64,000 nt of DNA. Source: Streptacidiphilus jiangxiensis. Its GTDB lineage: Bacteria > Actinomycetota > Actinomycetes > Streptomycetales > Streptomycetaceae. The translations under genes were made by a program, and so were the position numbers. Below the pieces are notes generated by a model. That model saw nothing but the letters and a program-made list of their open reading frames with translations, searched no databases and was not told the DNA's origin. Numbering within the stretch: the first letter of the stretch is position 1; the number at the start of each line of letters is the position of its first letter. Shown here one piece after another: positions 1-7,767 of the stretch. Location of the stretch: the NCBI RefSeq assembly GCF_900109465.1, contig NZ_FOAZ01000001.1, forward strand, positions 690,833 through 754,832. The letters are read 5' to 3'.

Positions 1-139
1 GTGGCCCATGGGCAAGATCGTGTGGACGGTCCTGGCCGGGACCATCCCCACCGCTGTCTTCTTCGTCGAGCGCCGCGTCGTGCGTGAGATGAAGGCCCAG
101 CTGGCCGCCAAGGAGTCGGAGCAACTGGTCGGCGCCTGA
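1..139 (+). CDS. C-terminal end of a DUF3817-type membrane protein (partial)
   Basis: This is the 3' end of a gene cut by the window edge, with its stop at 137-139. The visible reading frame has an ATG at 8, but it is open back to position 2, so the true start lies upstream. The 43 visible residues contain a hydrophobic stretch (VWTVLAGTIPTAVFFVE) followed by a charged tail (ERRVVREMKAQ). That arrangement, with AGTIP before an ER(R/K)V basic run, matches the last helix and tail of small DUF3817 integral membrane proteins as I remember them. The molecular function of the family is not known to me. The next gene starts about 120 bp downstream on the same strand. Confidence 0.6.
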   Translation, partial: WPMGKIVWTVLAGTIPTAVFFVERRVVREMKAQLAAKESEQLVGA

Positions 140-257
140 CCACCACCGCTCCTCCCTGTGCCCCGCGATCCCTCGGACGCGGGGCATTGCGCGTTTAGTA
201 GGACGTCCGAGTAAATTGAAGGAGTGTGCAGCCTGCCGAAGGTGAGGGTCACTGCCG

Positions 258-1961
258 ATGGACGCACAGCAGACGGACGCCGCCCGCGAGCGGTGGCAGC
301 AGCGCTACGACCGCGCCCTCAAGCGCGACGCGGACTTCACGACGCTCTCCGGTGACGCGGTCGAGCCCGCGTACGGCCCGCCGCCCGGCAGCACCTACCC
401 CGGTTTCGAGAACATCGGCTGGCCAGGCGAGTTCCCCTTCACCCGCGGGCTCTACGCGACCGGGTACCGCGGCCGCGCCTGGACCATCCGCCAGTTCGCC
501 GGCTTCGGCAACGCCGAGCAGACCAACGAGCGCTATCGGATGATCCTGGATGCGGGCGGCGGCGGCCTCTCCGTCGCCTTCGACATGCCGACCCTGATGG
601 GCCGGGACTCCGACGACCCGCGGGCGCTGGGGGAGGTCGGTCACTGCGGCGTCGCCATCGACTCCGCCGCCGACATGGAGGTGCTCTTCCGCGGCCTGCC
701 GCTGGCGGACGTCACCACCTCGATGACCATCTCCGGCCCGGCCGTCCCGGTCTTCTGCATGTACCTCGTCGCCGCCGAACGCCAGGGCGTGGATCCGAGG
801 GGCCTCAACGGGACGCTGCAGACCGACATCTTCAAGGAGTACATCGCGCAGAAGGAGTGGCTCTTCGCCCCCGAGCCGCACCTGCGCCTGATCGGCGACC
901 TGATGGAGTACTGCGCCGCCGACATCCCGGCGTACAAGCCGCTCTCGGTCTCCGGCTACCACATCCGCGAGGCCGGCACGACGGCCGCGCAGGAGCTGGC
1001 GTTCACCCTCGCCGACGGGTTCGCCTACGTCGAGCTGGGCCTGTCGCGCGGGCTGGACGTCGACGTCTTCGCACCCGGCCTCTCCTTCTTCTTCGATGCG
1101 CACCTGGACTTCTTCGAGGAGATCGCCAAGTTCCGTGCCGCGCGCCGGATCTGGGCCAAGCGCCTGCGTGACGTCTACGGCGCGAGGACCGAGAAGGCGC
1201 AGTGGCTGCGCTTCCACACCCAGACGGCGGGTGTCTCGCTCACCGCGCAGCAGCCCTACAACAACGTGGTGCGCACCGCCGTCGAGGCGCTCTCGGCGAT
1301 CCTGGGCGGCACCAACTCCCTGCACACCAACGCCCTCGACGAGACGCTCGCGCTGCCGAGCGAGCAGGCGGCGGAGATCGCGCTGCGCACGCAGCAGGTG
1401 CTGATGGAGGAGACGGGCGTCGCCAACGTCGCCGACCCGCTGGGCGGTTCCTGGTACGTGGAGGCGCTGACCGACCGGATCGAGGCGCAGGCCGAGGCCA
1501 TCTTCAGCAAGATCCTGGAGATGGGCGCGGCGGCGGTGGGCGCGGGCGGGCGGCACCCGATCGGCCCGATGACCTCGGGGGTCCTGCGCGGCATCGAGAA
1601 CGGCTGGTTCACCGGCGAGAGCGCGGAGGCGGCCTTCCAGTACCAGCGCGCGCTGGAGAAGGGAGACAAGCGCGTCGTCGGCGTCAACTGCCACACCGGC
1701 TCGGTGACCCCGCCGCTGGAGATCCTCCGGGTCGGCCACGAGGTCGAGCGCGAGCAGGTCCGCGTCCTGGCCGAGCGCAAGGCGGCCCGCGACGAGGCAG
1801 CGGTCCGGGCCGGCCTCGACGCGATGCTCGCCGCCGCCCGCTCGGGCGCGAACATGGTCCCGCCGATGCTGGACGCGGTCCGGGCGGAGGCGACCCTCGG
1901 CGAGATCTGTGACGCGCTGCGCGAGGAGTGGGGCGTCTACGTGGAGCCGGCCGGGTTCTGA
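258..1961 (+). CDS. icmA: Isobutyryl-CoA mutase large (substrate-binding) subunit IcmA
   Basis: Catalyses the adenosylcobalamin-dependent interconversion of isobutyryl-CoA and n-butyryl-CoA, linking valine catabolism to butyryl-CoA and polyketide precursors. The 567-residue protein is a methylmalonyl-CoA mutase-type TIM barrel with no C-terminal B12 domain, as expected for IcmA, which works with a separate small subunit IcmB. Two specificity residues are diagnostic. Phe80 (TIRQFAGF) replaces the mutase Tyr, and Gln198 (EYIAQKEW) replaces the Arg that binds the methylmalonyl carboxylate. Both fall at the numbering I recall for Streptomyces IcmA. Other family motifs seen are GTLQTDI (about 185-191) and SGYHIREAG. 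The start is ATG 258 with a purine-rich GAAGGTGAGG upstream. No icmB lies nearby, so it must be encoded elsewhere. Confidence 0.93.
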   Translation: MDAQQTDAARERWQQRYDRALKRDADFTTLSGDAVEPAYGPPPGSTYPGFENIGWPGEFPFTRGLYATGYRGRAWTIRQFAGFGNAEQTNERYRMILDAGGGGLSVAFDMPTLMGRDSDDPRALGEVGHCGVAIDSAADMEVLFRGLPLADVTTSMTISGPAVPVFCMYLVAAERQGVDPRGLNGTLQTDIFKEYIAQKEWLFAPEPHLRLIGDLMEYCAADIPAYKPLSVSGYHIREAGTTAAQELAFTLADGFAYVELGLSRGLDVDVFAPGLSFFFDAHLDFFEEIAKFRAARRIWAKRLRDVYGARTEKAQWLRFHTQTAGVSLTAQQPYNNVVRTAVEALSAILGGTNSLHTNALDETLALPSEQAAEIALRTQQVLMEETGVANVADPLGGSWYVEALTDRIEAQAEAIFSKILEMGAAAVGAGGRHPIGPMTSGVLRGIENGWFTGESAEAAFQYQRALEKGDKRVVGVNCHTGSVTPPLEILRVGHEVEREQVRVLAERKAARDEAAVRAGLDAMLAAARSGANMVPPMLDAVRAEATLGEICDALREEWGVYVEPAGF

Positions 1962-1963
1962 AT

Positions 1964-2048
1964 CACCGTCACGCCGCGTCCGTCACGCGCGTCCGTCACA
2001 CCGCCTCCGTCACACCGCGTCCGTCACGCGCGTCCGTCACGCCGGTCC
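1964..2048. repeat. Tandem CCGTCAC-containing repeat array
   Basis: About six imperfect copies of a 12-14 bp unit of the form (g/a)c(c/g)gcgtccgtcac lie directly after the icmA stop. The array runs a few bases into the 3' end of the convergent hypothetical gene, whose stop codon (2037-2039) is built from one repeat copy. The function is unknown; slippage-prone repeats at a convergent junction are possible. Copy number may vary between strains. Confidence 0.7.
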
Positions 2049-2525
2049 GTCGGCCGTCAGGCCCGGGACGACCCGCAGCCGCGCCATTCCCGGTACGGCT
2101 GCGCCCACGGCGTCGATGTCGTAACCGGTCTCGTCCCCGTCGGGCCCGATTCCGTCGACGTCGTGGAGCCGTGCCCGGGTCACCAGCCCACCGGGGGCGG
2201 CCAGCCAGTACGCGCTCGGGGGAAAGGACTCGGCGGGGAACACCACGGCCTGGCCGAGTCCCTCCGCGAGCGCCGAGCAGAGCTCCCGCTCGCTCGGGGT
2301 GGCCGCCACTCCCTGCAGGGGGAACACCTCCATGGCCCAGACGACGTCCCGCGGCGGGCATGCCCAACGCAGGCAGACGACGCGCGCGCCCGCGCTCTCG
2401 TCGGTCCAGTCCTCGCCGATGTGGACGTCCTCGGCGGGAACGCCGAGAACGTGGCCCAGGGCATCCGCGAGTGCGTGGTCGGCCACCATGGGGCCGGTCA
2501 GCAGCAAGGTCCCGTATCCGTCCAT
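2037..2525 (-). CDS. Conserved-looking hypothetical protein, 162 aa
   Basis: I do not recognise a family. The protein is soluble, acidic and of mixed alpha/beta appearance, with no signal peptide, membrane segment or obvious catalytic motif. It begins MDGYGTLLLTGP. Coding character is supported by strong third-position GC and by its placement 22 bp downstream of the TetR-type gene on the same strand, which suggests co-transcription. The ATG at 2525 is chosen because it opens the frame just after the regulator's stop; there is no strong Shine-Dalgarno sequence, so translation may depend on coupling. Its last codons run into the CCGTCAC repeat array, so the C-terminus may vary with repeat number. 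Confidence 0.7.
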   Translation of the reverse strand: MDGYGTLLLTGPMVADHALADALGHVLGVPAEDVHIGEDWTDESAGARVVCLRWACPPRDVVWAMEVFPLQGVAATPSERELCSALAEGLGQAVVFPAESFPPSAYWLAAPGGLVTRARLHDVDGIGPDGDETGYDIDAVGAAVPGMARLRVVPGLTADGPA

Positions 2526-2547
2526 GGGAGGGATCGTTGCACCCGCG

Positions 2548-3174
2548 TCAGCCCGGCTGGGCGGAGATCTCGGTCAGCGGGTGGAGCAGGAGGGTGGTGA
2601 AGGCGCTGATCCACTCCGTCGTGGCCGGCTCGCCGCTGACGAGCATGCGGTGGACGACCGTGCCGGCGACGGTGTCGAAGATGATGTCGACCGAGGCCCG
2701 GGCCATCTCCTCGCAGGTGTCCGCCACGAGCTCGCCGCGGGCCTGCGCGGCGGCGCGGCCGGCGATGACGAGACGTTTCTGCGGCTCGATGATGGCCTCG
2801 CGGACGCGCTGCCGCAGCAGCGGGTCGCGGGTGGCCTCGGCGAAGAGGGCGAGCAGGGCGGCCTGGGTCTCCGGTGCGGACAGCAGCGCGGCGAACTGGG
2901 TGACGACCGCCTCGATGTCCGCACGCAGGCTGCCGAGGTCCGCCATCTCCAGTCCGTCCAGCTGTTCCGCCACGGCCGCGACGACGAGCTCGTTCTTCGA
3001 GGGCCAGCGCCGGTAGAGCGTCGTCTTCGCGACGCCCGCGCGCACGGCCACGTCGCCCATGGTGAGCCCGCCCCAGCCCAGCTCCGCGAGTGCCTCGCGG
3101 GTGGCGGCGAGGATCGCGCCGTCCGCGTCGGCGTTGCGCGGGCGGCCCTTGCGGGGACCGGCCGGTGCGGTCAC
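2548..3174 (-). CDS. TetR/AcrR-family transcriptional regulator
   Basis: A 208-residue one-component repressor. The N-terminal helix-turn-helix spans roughly residues 15-65, with the typical signature LTMGDVAVRAGVAKTTLYRRW followed by PSKNELV. The rest is an all-helical ligand/dimerisation domain resembling TetR C-terminal types that contain an EPQKR-like motif. The start is GTG at 3174 with a good AAGGAG upstream. It is transcribed divergently from the CnoX-like gene at 3501. The 326 bp between them hold a perfect 17-bp palindrome (3330-3346) that is a natural candidate for its operator. The ligand and regulon cannot be read from the sequence; autoregulation and control of the divergent gene are inference. 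Confidence 0.92.
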   Translation of the reverse strand: MTAPAGPRKGRPRNADADGAILAATREALAELGWGGLTMGDVAVRAGVAKTTLYRRWPSKNELVVAAVAEQLDGLEMADLGSLRADIEAVVTQFAALLSAPETQAALLALFAEATRDPLLRQRVREAIIEPQKRLVIAGRAAAQARGELVADTCEEMARASVDIIFDTVAGTVVHRMLVSGEPATTEWISAFTTLLLHPLTEISAQPG

Positions 3175-3329
3175 GTCGGGCTCCTTGCTCTGCGACTGTG
3201 TTCTGTGTCTGTTTGAAGACAGCGGGGTTAACGCAGGTTACTCGTCGGTATGCGGTGCTCCGAGAGGGCGGGAGCAAGAGTGGCGCAGGTCACCCGGAAG
3301 CGGCTGCGCGCCGCCCGGTCGCCGATATA

Positions 3330-3346
3330 CGCTACGACTCGTAGCG
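3330..3346. promoter_or_regulatory. 17-bp palindrome, candidate TetR operator
   Basis: Two perfect 8-bp arms (CGCTACGA / TCGTAGCG) surround a single central C. The site lies in the divergent region between the TetR-type gene (start 3174) and the CnoX-like gene (start 3501). Size, symmetry and position fit a TetR-family operator. The stretch just upstream (GATATAC) could be part of a promoter. Confidence 0.5.
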
Positions 3347-3500
3347 AAAGAGCGACAACCACGCTTCCGCGCGGATGGGGATCCGCGCCCGCTGACATTT
3401 GACACTCGCACGATGCACCACGGCCCCCGGGGTCCTGCAATCCGGCAGGACGGCGGGGGTATTGGTGCGAACCGACCGCGCGACGGGGGAGGATAGGCGC

Positions 3501-4481
3501 ATGCAGCCACGGAACAACATGTCCCTGCGCGGCGCGGTCGACCTCGCCGCGGTCAAGGCGGCCGCCGACGCCGCCACCAAGGCCGAGCAGATGCGCGCCG
3601 AGCGCGCCCGAAAGGCCGAGGAGGCCGGGGCCGACGCCGCGGCCGAGCCGCTGATCTTCGCCGTCACCGAGGCCGACTTCCAGGCCCAGGTGATCCCGCT
3701 GTCCGCCGAGGTCCCGGTGCTGCTGCTGTTCTGGGCCGAGGGCTACGGCCCGGCCGAGCAGCAGGTCCCCGTCATGGAGGCGCTGGCGGAGGAGTACGAC
3801 GGCCGCTTCGTGCTGGCCGAGGTCGACGTCCGCGACAACCAGCGCCTGGCCCAGCAGCTCCAGCTGCGGGACCTGCCGACGGTGCTGGTCGTCGTCGCGG
3901 GCCAGCTGATCCCGTTGTTCGAGGGTCCGGCCCTGGCGGAGGAGATCCGCCCGCTGCTGGACCAGCTCATCAAGGAGGCGGCCGAGCGCTTCGGCATCGC
4001 CGGCGAGCCGGGCCTGCGCAGCGGCAAGGGCGAGCCGGGCGCGGTGGCCGAGGGCGTCGAGGAGCCCCTCGACCCGGCCCTGGCGCTGGCTCACGAGGCG
4101 CTGGACCGGGGCGACATGGGCGGGGCGATCCAGGCCTACCGCAACGTGCTGGCCGAGCAGCCGGGCAACGAGGAGGCCAAGCTGGGCCTGGCCCAGGCCG
4201 AGCTGCTGCAGCGGGTGCAGGGCGCCGACCCGGCGGCCGTGCGCGCCGCCGCGGCCGCCGACCCCGCCGCCGCCGAGGCGCAGATCGCCGCGGCCGACCT
4301 GGATCTGGTCGGTGGTCACGTGGACGATGCCTTCAGTCGCCTGGTCGACACCGTGGGCCGCACCTTCGGCGAGGAGCGCGACAAGGTGCGGCTGCACCTG
4401 CTCTCGCTCTTCGAGGTGATCGGCGGTGAGGACCCGCGCGTGGTGAAGGCGCGGGGCGCGCTGGCACGCAAACTCTTCTGA
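3501..4481 (+). CDS. CnoX/YbbN-like thioredoxin-fold plus TPR protein without CxxC
   Basis: A 326-residue protein with a charged, coiled-coil-prone N-terminus (about 10-50), a thioredoxin-like domain (about 52-165) and a C-terminal tetratricopeptide-type helical region (about 190-326, with repeats such as LALAHEALDRGDMGGAIQAY). At the usual Trp-Cys-Gly-Pro-Cys position it reads FWAEGYGPAEQQ, so both redox cysteines are missing, while the cis-Pro loop (LRDLPTVLV) is kept. Family knowledge places such proteins near the chaperedoxin CnoX/YbbN, which holds unfolded proteins and hands them to chaperones. Here a holdase rather than a redox role is inferred. The start is ATG 3501, preceded by GGGGAGGA; an upstream in-frame start would run through the promoter region. 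A hairpin terminator follows the stop. Confidence 0.85.
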   Translation: MQPRNNMSLRGAVDLAAVKAAADAATKAEQMRAERARKAEEAGADAAAEPLIFAVTEADFQAQVIPLSAEVPVLLLFWAEGYGPAEQQVPVMEALAEEYDGRFVLAEVDVRDNQRLAQQLQLRDLPTVLVVVAGQLIPLFEGPALAEEIRPLLDQLIKEAAERFGIAGEPGLRSGKGEPGAVAEGVEEPLDPALALAHEALDRGDMGGAIQAYRNVLAEQPGNEEAKLGLAQAELLQRVQGADPAAVRAAAAADPAAAEAQIAAADLDLVGGHVDDAFSRLVDTVGRTFGEERDKVRLHLLSLFEVIGGEDPRVVKARGALARKLF

Positions 4482-4497
4482 AGGGTGTCACGTTCGT

Positions 4498-4528
4498 GAG
4501 CGTGTCGCGGAGACCTGTCGACACGCTC
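4498..4528 (+). terminator. Hairpin after the CnoX-like gene
   Basis: A perfect 10-bp stem (GAGCGTGTCG / CGACACGCTC) with an 11-nt loop begins 17 bp after the stop codon at 4481, followed by a T-richer stretch (GCTTTATC). It is a likely intrinsic terminator. Confidence 0.6.
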
Positions 4529-4560
4529 GTCAGCTTTATCAAATCTTGACATTCCGGCGA

Positions 4561-4590
4561 GACGGTCACCCTGTGTGGCCGTCTTCGTCT
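4561..4590 (+). terminator. Second hairpin downstream of the CnoX-like gene
   Basis: A 9-bp stem (GACGGTCAC / GTGGCCGTC, one G-U pair in RNA) with a 5-nt loop CCTGT occupies 4561-4583 and is followed by TTCGTCTGTT. It may act as a back-up terminator to the hairpin at 4498-4528. Confidence 0.5.
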
Positions 4591-5028
4591 GTTACGCCCG
4601 TGTTTCCTGCAGCTTGGCATCGGGGGTCACGTGATCACGATCACAGAGCGTAAAACACTCGTCTTTCCCGGGCCTTGTCCGGTTCACATGTTCCTTACTC
4701 ATCGGTAATGAACCACTTGTGCAGCAGCCCCACATGGACCACGATCTAGCACGCTCGGTCCAACACCTTCACCCCGGCAGCCGGTCGGGAGCGGGCGCTG
4801 GAATCCCCACCGGGCGGGGTGTCGGTCCGCCGGCACCTGAGTTGAGGACAGGGGGGTCTCCGTCCACCGGATGGAGCCTGTACTCGCAACGGGCGTGCCC
4901 CTCGGCACGCACGAGTGGTTGTCGCTCGGGGGTGCTCTCACCTCCCGAGGACGTAGCTCTTCTCCCCATCTCCGCCGGGCACCCACACCCGCCGGGAGAT
5001 GTACGTCCGAGAAGGAGGATCTCGACTC
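4584..5028 (+). other. Leader region upstream of the DUF6230 gene, no gene seen
   Basis: About 445 bp without a convincing gene. It holds a Crp-like dyad (4630-4645), a relatively AT-rich stretch around 4655-4715 (TTCACATGTTCCTTACTCATCGG is broken here into parts: GTTCACATG and TTACTCATCGGTAAT) that could carry a promoter, and a small 7-bp hairpin GCGTGCC/GGCACGC at 4893-4910. A good ribosome site (GAAGGAGG, about 5010-5018) ends the region. If transcription starts near 4700, the 5' untranslated region would exceed 300 nt. Confidence 0.4.
4630..4645. promoter_or_regulatory. Crp-like dyad CGTGA-N6-TCACA
   Basis: The sequence CGTGATCACGATCACA contains GTGA-N6-TCAC, matching the inverted core recognised by Crp/FNR-family regulators. 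It lies about 385 bp upstream of the DUF6230 gene start and about 150 bp after the CnoX-like gene. Actinomycete Crp sites use a similar GTG/CAC dyad. Binding is inferred only from the match. Confidence 0.35.
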
Positions 5029-5664
5029 ATGTCCCAGACCTTCGGCAAGACCCGCTGGAAGCGCTTCGCCGTCGTCATGGTTCCGACCCTGGCCGCGACC
5101 GCCGCGGTCGGCGTCAGCATTGCTCAGGGCGCGCTCGCCGCGTCCTTCGCGCTCTCCGGCGCGTCGTTCAAGGTCGAAGCCGGCTCCCTGCACGGTGACG
5201 GCTTCTCGCAGTACGGCACCGTCGACACCGTGGTGAACGGCAGCGGCACCAAGGCGCCGCTTCCGGTCGCGGTCTCCGGCTTCAACAGCGCCACCATCAC
5301 CAACCTGTGCCAGTCCGTCGACGTGCCGCTCGGCCCGCTGGGTGACTTCACCCTGCGGATCACCGCCGGTGACGCGGGCACCCCGGTCCAGGCGTCGAAG
5401 CTCTTCATCGACATGACGGACCTGAAGGCCGACACCGCGACCTTCAACAACATCAACATCGGTGTTGCCGGCGGCGCCATCTCCAAGGGCCCGGTCGACT
5501 CCACCTCCGCCGCCCAGCAGGGCTTCGCGGGCAGCTTCGGCCAGGAGGCGGACTCCGCCGACCTGACCAACGTGAAGCAGACCGCGTGGGCCACCTCGGC
5601 CGGCACCTTCGCCCTGGCGAACATGCACCTCAACCTCTCGTCCGGCAGCAACCCCTGCTTCTGA
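5029..5664 (+). CDS. DUF6230-family exported protein
   Basis: A 211-residue protein with a positively charged N-terminus (KTRWKRF) and a hydrophobic signal/anchor segment (about 14-38, ending ALAASFA). The exported beta-rich domain includes STITN-like strands, a Cys near residue 98 (NLCQSV) and a Cys at the extreme C-terminus (NPCF) that could form a disulphide. I recognise the layout as DUF6230, which occurs in Streptomyces next to DUF6114; no biochemical role is known to me. ATG 5029 is chosen for its GAAGGAGG site 11 bp upstream. A terminator-like hairpin at 5691-5718 separates it from the next gene, so the downstream genes may be expressed at a lower level from the same promoter. Confidence 0.85.
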   Translation: MSQTFGKTRWKRFAVVMVPTLAATAAVGVSIAQGALAASFALSGASFKVEAGSLHGDGFSQYGTVDTVVNGSGTKAPLPVAVSGFNSATITNLCQSVDVPLGPLGDFTLRITAGDAGTPVQASKLFIDMTDLKADTATFNNINIGVAGGAISKGPVDSTSAAQQGFAGSFGQEADSADLTNVKQTAWATSAGTFALANMHLNLSSGSNPCF

Positions 5665-5690
5665 CGTAACCGAGGTACCTGAGGTCTTTC

Positions 5691-5718
5691 GGCGGGGAGG
5701 GCCTGTCCCCTCCCCGCC
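5691..5718 (+). terminator. GC-rich hairpin between the DUF6230 and DUF6114 genes
   Basis: An 11-bp stem (GGCGGGGAGGG / CCCTCCCCGCC) with a short loop is followed shortly by CACCCCCCTTTTC. It starts 27 bp after the DUF6230 stop and could terminate or attenuate transcription into 5779-7759. Confidence 0.55.
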
Positions 5719-5778
5719 ACCCCCCTTTTCGAGCCATCGAGCTCCACCCCAACGAGCTACACCCCTGGGAGCTGCCAC

Positions 5779-6390
5779 GTGACCAGCGCGATGACGACGG
5801 CGCAGCCCGATCCGATCAGCGGTTTCACCAAGGCCCGTCGAGCCTTCCGTGACTGGCGTCGGACCCGCCCGTTCTGGGGCGGCCTCCTGATCCTGTGCGC
5901 CGCGGGGCCGATCCTCTACTTCCCGTACGCGACGATGAACATCGGCGCACTCCGCATCCAGATGGCCACGACCGCGGGCGCGGGCTCGGCCGTCATCGGC
6001 ATGCTGCTGATCGCTCTCGGCATCTCGTGCTGGTTCCAGCCGCTGATCCGCGTCTTCGCCGGCATCGCCGCGATCGTGCTGAGCATCATCTCGCTGCCGG
6101 TCTCCAACTTCGGCGGCTTCGGGATGGGCCTGCTGTTCGGCATCCTCGGCGGTGCCCTGGTCTGCTCCTGGGCCCCGCTGAAGGCGGAGCCCGAGGTGGC
6201 GGCCGCGGTCACCGCGACCGACTCGGCCGAGGCGGCCCAGGCGGCCCAGGCGGACACCCAGGTGGTGCTTCCCACCCAGCAGGCAGGCGAAGCGGGACCG
6301 GCTGCGGAGCAGTCGGCCGCGCAGCCGGCCGCCGCGCCCGAGGCGCAGCAGCCGCAGGAGCCGCAGGAGGAGAGCAAGAGTGTCGAGTGA
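5779..6390 (+). CDS. DUF6114-family membrane protein
   Basis: A 203-residue integral membrane protein with four hydrophobic helices: about 35-53 (GGLLILCAAGPILYF), 65-88, 91-110 (AGIAAIVLSIISLPV) and 114-135. A cytoplasmic-looking Ala/Glu/Gln/Pro-rich tail of about 65 residues follows. The architecture and its place right after a DUF6230 gene identify it as DUF6114. The function is unknown. The start is GTG 5779. Its last 11 bases overlap the start of the following secreted-protein gene, so the two are translationally coupled and probably act together at the membrane. Confidence 0.83.
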   Translation: MTSAMTTAQPDPISGFTKARRAFRDWRRTRPFWGGLLILCAAGPILYFPYATMNIGALRIQMATTAGAGSAVIGMLLIALGISCWFQPLIRVFAGIAAIVLSIISLPVSNFGGFGMGLLFGILGGALVCSWAPLKAEPEVAAAVTATDSAEAAQAAQADTQVVLPTQQAGEAGPAAEQSAAQPAAAPEAQQPQEPQEESKSVE

Positions 6391-7759
6391 GAACGAGCAG
6401 CAGCCGGCTCGCACCGCCGGTCGCCACGCTGCTCCCCGGCCCACCGTGCGCGGGCGCATGCAGCGCCCCGTCGGTCGTGCCATCGCCCTGACCGCCATGC
6501 CGACGGCCCTGCTCATGGGCATGCTGGCGCCCAAGCTGGCCTTCGCCGCGGACGGCGCCGCCAAGGTCGCGCCGAAGTCCGTCCCCGATCTCGCGGGGTC
6601 GACGGGCGCCACCTGCACCAAGGGCGCCCCGGGGACCGGCACCGGCGCGACCACCCCCGCCTCGGGGGGCACGACCGGCACCACGTCGAAGAACGCCTCG
6701 GTCGCGGGCAAGCCGGCGACGCACACGGGCGGCACCGCCACGTCCGTCCCGACGCAGCGCGGCGCGGGCTCCGGCTCCACCGCCGGCGGCACCGGCTCCG
6801 GGAGCACGGGTGGCAGCACCGGCGGGACGACCGGTGGTGGCACCGGTGGCACCGGCGGCGGCACGCCGACGCCCACGCCGACGCCCAGCCCCACCCGGAG
6901 CACCCCCTCCGACCCGCTCGGCGGCATCCTCGGGGGCCTGCTCGGCGGCATCCTCGGCGCTCACACGGCATCCGGCACGACGACCACGGCGGTGCAGCCG
7001 TCCGCGTCGGCGAGCGCGATCCCCCAGGCGCACGCCGCGGCCGCCCGCACTGCCGCGGTCCGCAGCGCCGCGACGCCGGCCCCGTCGACGTCCGCCGCGC
7101 CCACGCCGAGCGCGTCCGCCACGCCGAGCAAGCCGAGCGCCACGCCGAGCACCACGCCGAGCGCCGGCGCCACGCCGACGGCCTCCGCGACGCCGAGCAG
7201 CGACCCGAACAAGGCCTGCGACATCAGCCACCTGGCGGCGCCGCTGGACACCTCGGTCAGCTCCCAGCTCGCCGCCGGCACCATGCCGGTGGAGAAGTGG
7301 ACCCTGAAGTCCTCCGACCTGAAGCTGATCAACACCGAGTTCCACGGCGTGGTGACCATTCCGCTGGCGGACGGCAGCACCGAGCGCGTGCTGAAGTTCA
7401 CCGCGGAGGAGGTCAACATCGGCGACCTCGACATGTCCGCCAACCAGCGCGGCCAGGAGGTCCACGTCCAGGGCTCGCCCGGGTCGACCTCGACGATGCG
7501 CGGCGGCACGGTGACGATGTACGTCACCGAGCTCAAGGGCACCGTCCTGGCCGCCGAGGGCATCCCGTTGAGCCTGCTCAACATCAACATCGACCTGACC
7601 CCGGACACCCTGCCGCAGTGGCTCTACAACCTCATCGGCGCCGTCCCGATCCCGCTCACGCTGGAGCTGGGCAACGTGACGGCGATTCAGCAGGGCCAGT
7701 TCGGCGGGAACCTGACGATCCCGGGCATGCACCTGTTCTACACGCCGCTCGGGCAGTGA
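6380..7759 (+). CDS. Secreted protein with Gly/Thr/Ser/Pro-rich linker, coupled to DUF6114
   Basis: A 459-residue exported protein. After an N-terminal basic region, residues about 32-56 form a signal sequence ending KLAFAADG. Residues about 60-275 are low-complexity: Gly-Thr repeats, a Pro-Thr run, then TPSA(S)-type repeats typical of wall-spanning linkers. The C-terminal domain (about 276-459) is beta-rich. It contains TMYVTELKGTV and LLNININ-like strands that loosely echo the strand pattern in the neighbouring DUF6230 protein (DMTDLKADTATF). GTG 6380 is preceded by CAGGAGGAGAG inside the end of the DUF6114 gene. I recognise no enzymatic motif. With DUF6230 and DUF6114 it looks like a cell-envelope complex of unknown job; a strong terminator follows. 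Confidence 0.75.
   Translation: MSSENEQQPARTAGRHAAPRPTVRGRMQRPVGRAIALTAMPTALLMGMLAPKLAFAADGAAKVAPKSVPDLAGSTGATCTKGAPGTGTGATTPASGGTTGTTSKNASVAGKPATHTGGTATSVPTQRGAGSGSTAGGTGSGSTGGSTGGTTGGGTGGTGGGTPTPTPTPSPTRSTPSDPLGGILGGLLGGILGAHTASGTTTTAVQPSASASAIPQAHAAAARTAAVRSAATPAPSTSAAPTPSASATPSKPSATPSTTPSAGATPTASATPSSDPNKACDISHLAAPLDTSVSSQLAAGTMPVEKWTLKSSDLKLINTEFHGVVTIPLADGSTERVLKFTAEEVNIGDLDMSANQRGQEVHVQGSPGSTSTMRGGTVTMYVTELKGTVLAAEGIPLSLLNINIDLTPDTLPQWLYNLIGAVPIPLTLELGNVTAIQQGQFGGNLTIPGMHLFYTPLGQ
7095..7205 (+). repeat. ACGCCGAGC repeats encoding a TPS(A)-rich linker
   Basis: At least five copies of the nonamer ACGCCGAGC, with variants, occur within the linker of the secreted protein at 6380-7759. They encode Thr-Pro-Ser units. 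Such in-frame repeats can change number between strains, altering linker length. Confidence 0.75.
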
Positions 7760-7767
7760 ACGCGCGG

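Noticed and set aside
249..1739. Long minus-strand open frame opposite icmA
   Set aside because: It is a GC-bias shadow: Arg/Gly/Val/Asp-rich, no domains, and exactly antisense to a well-supported gene.
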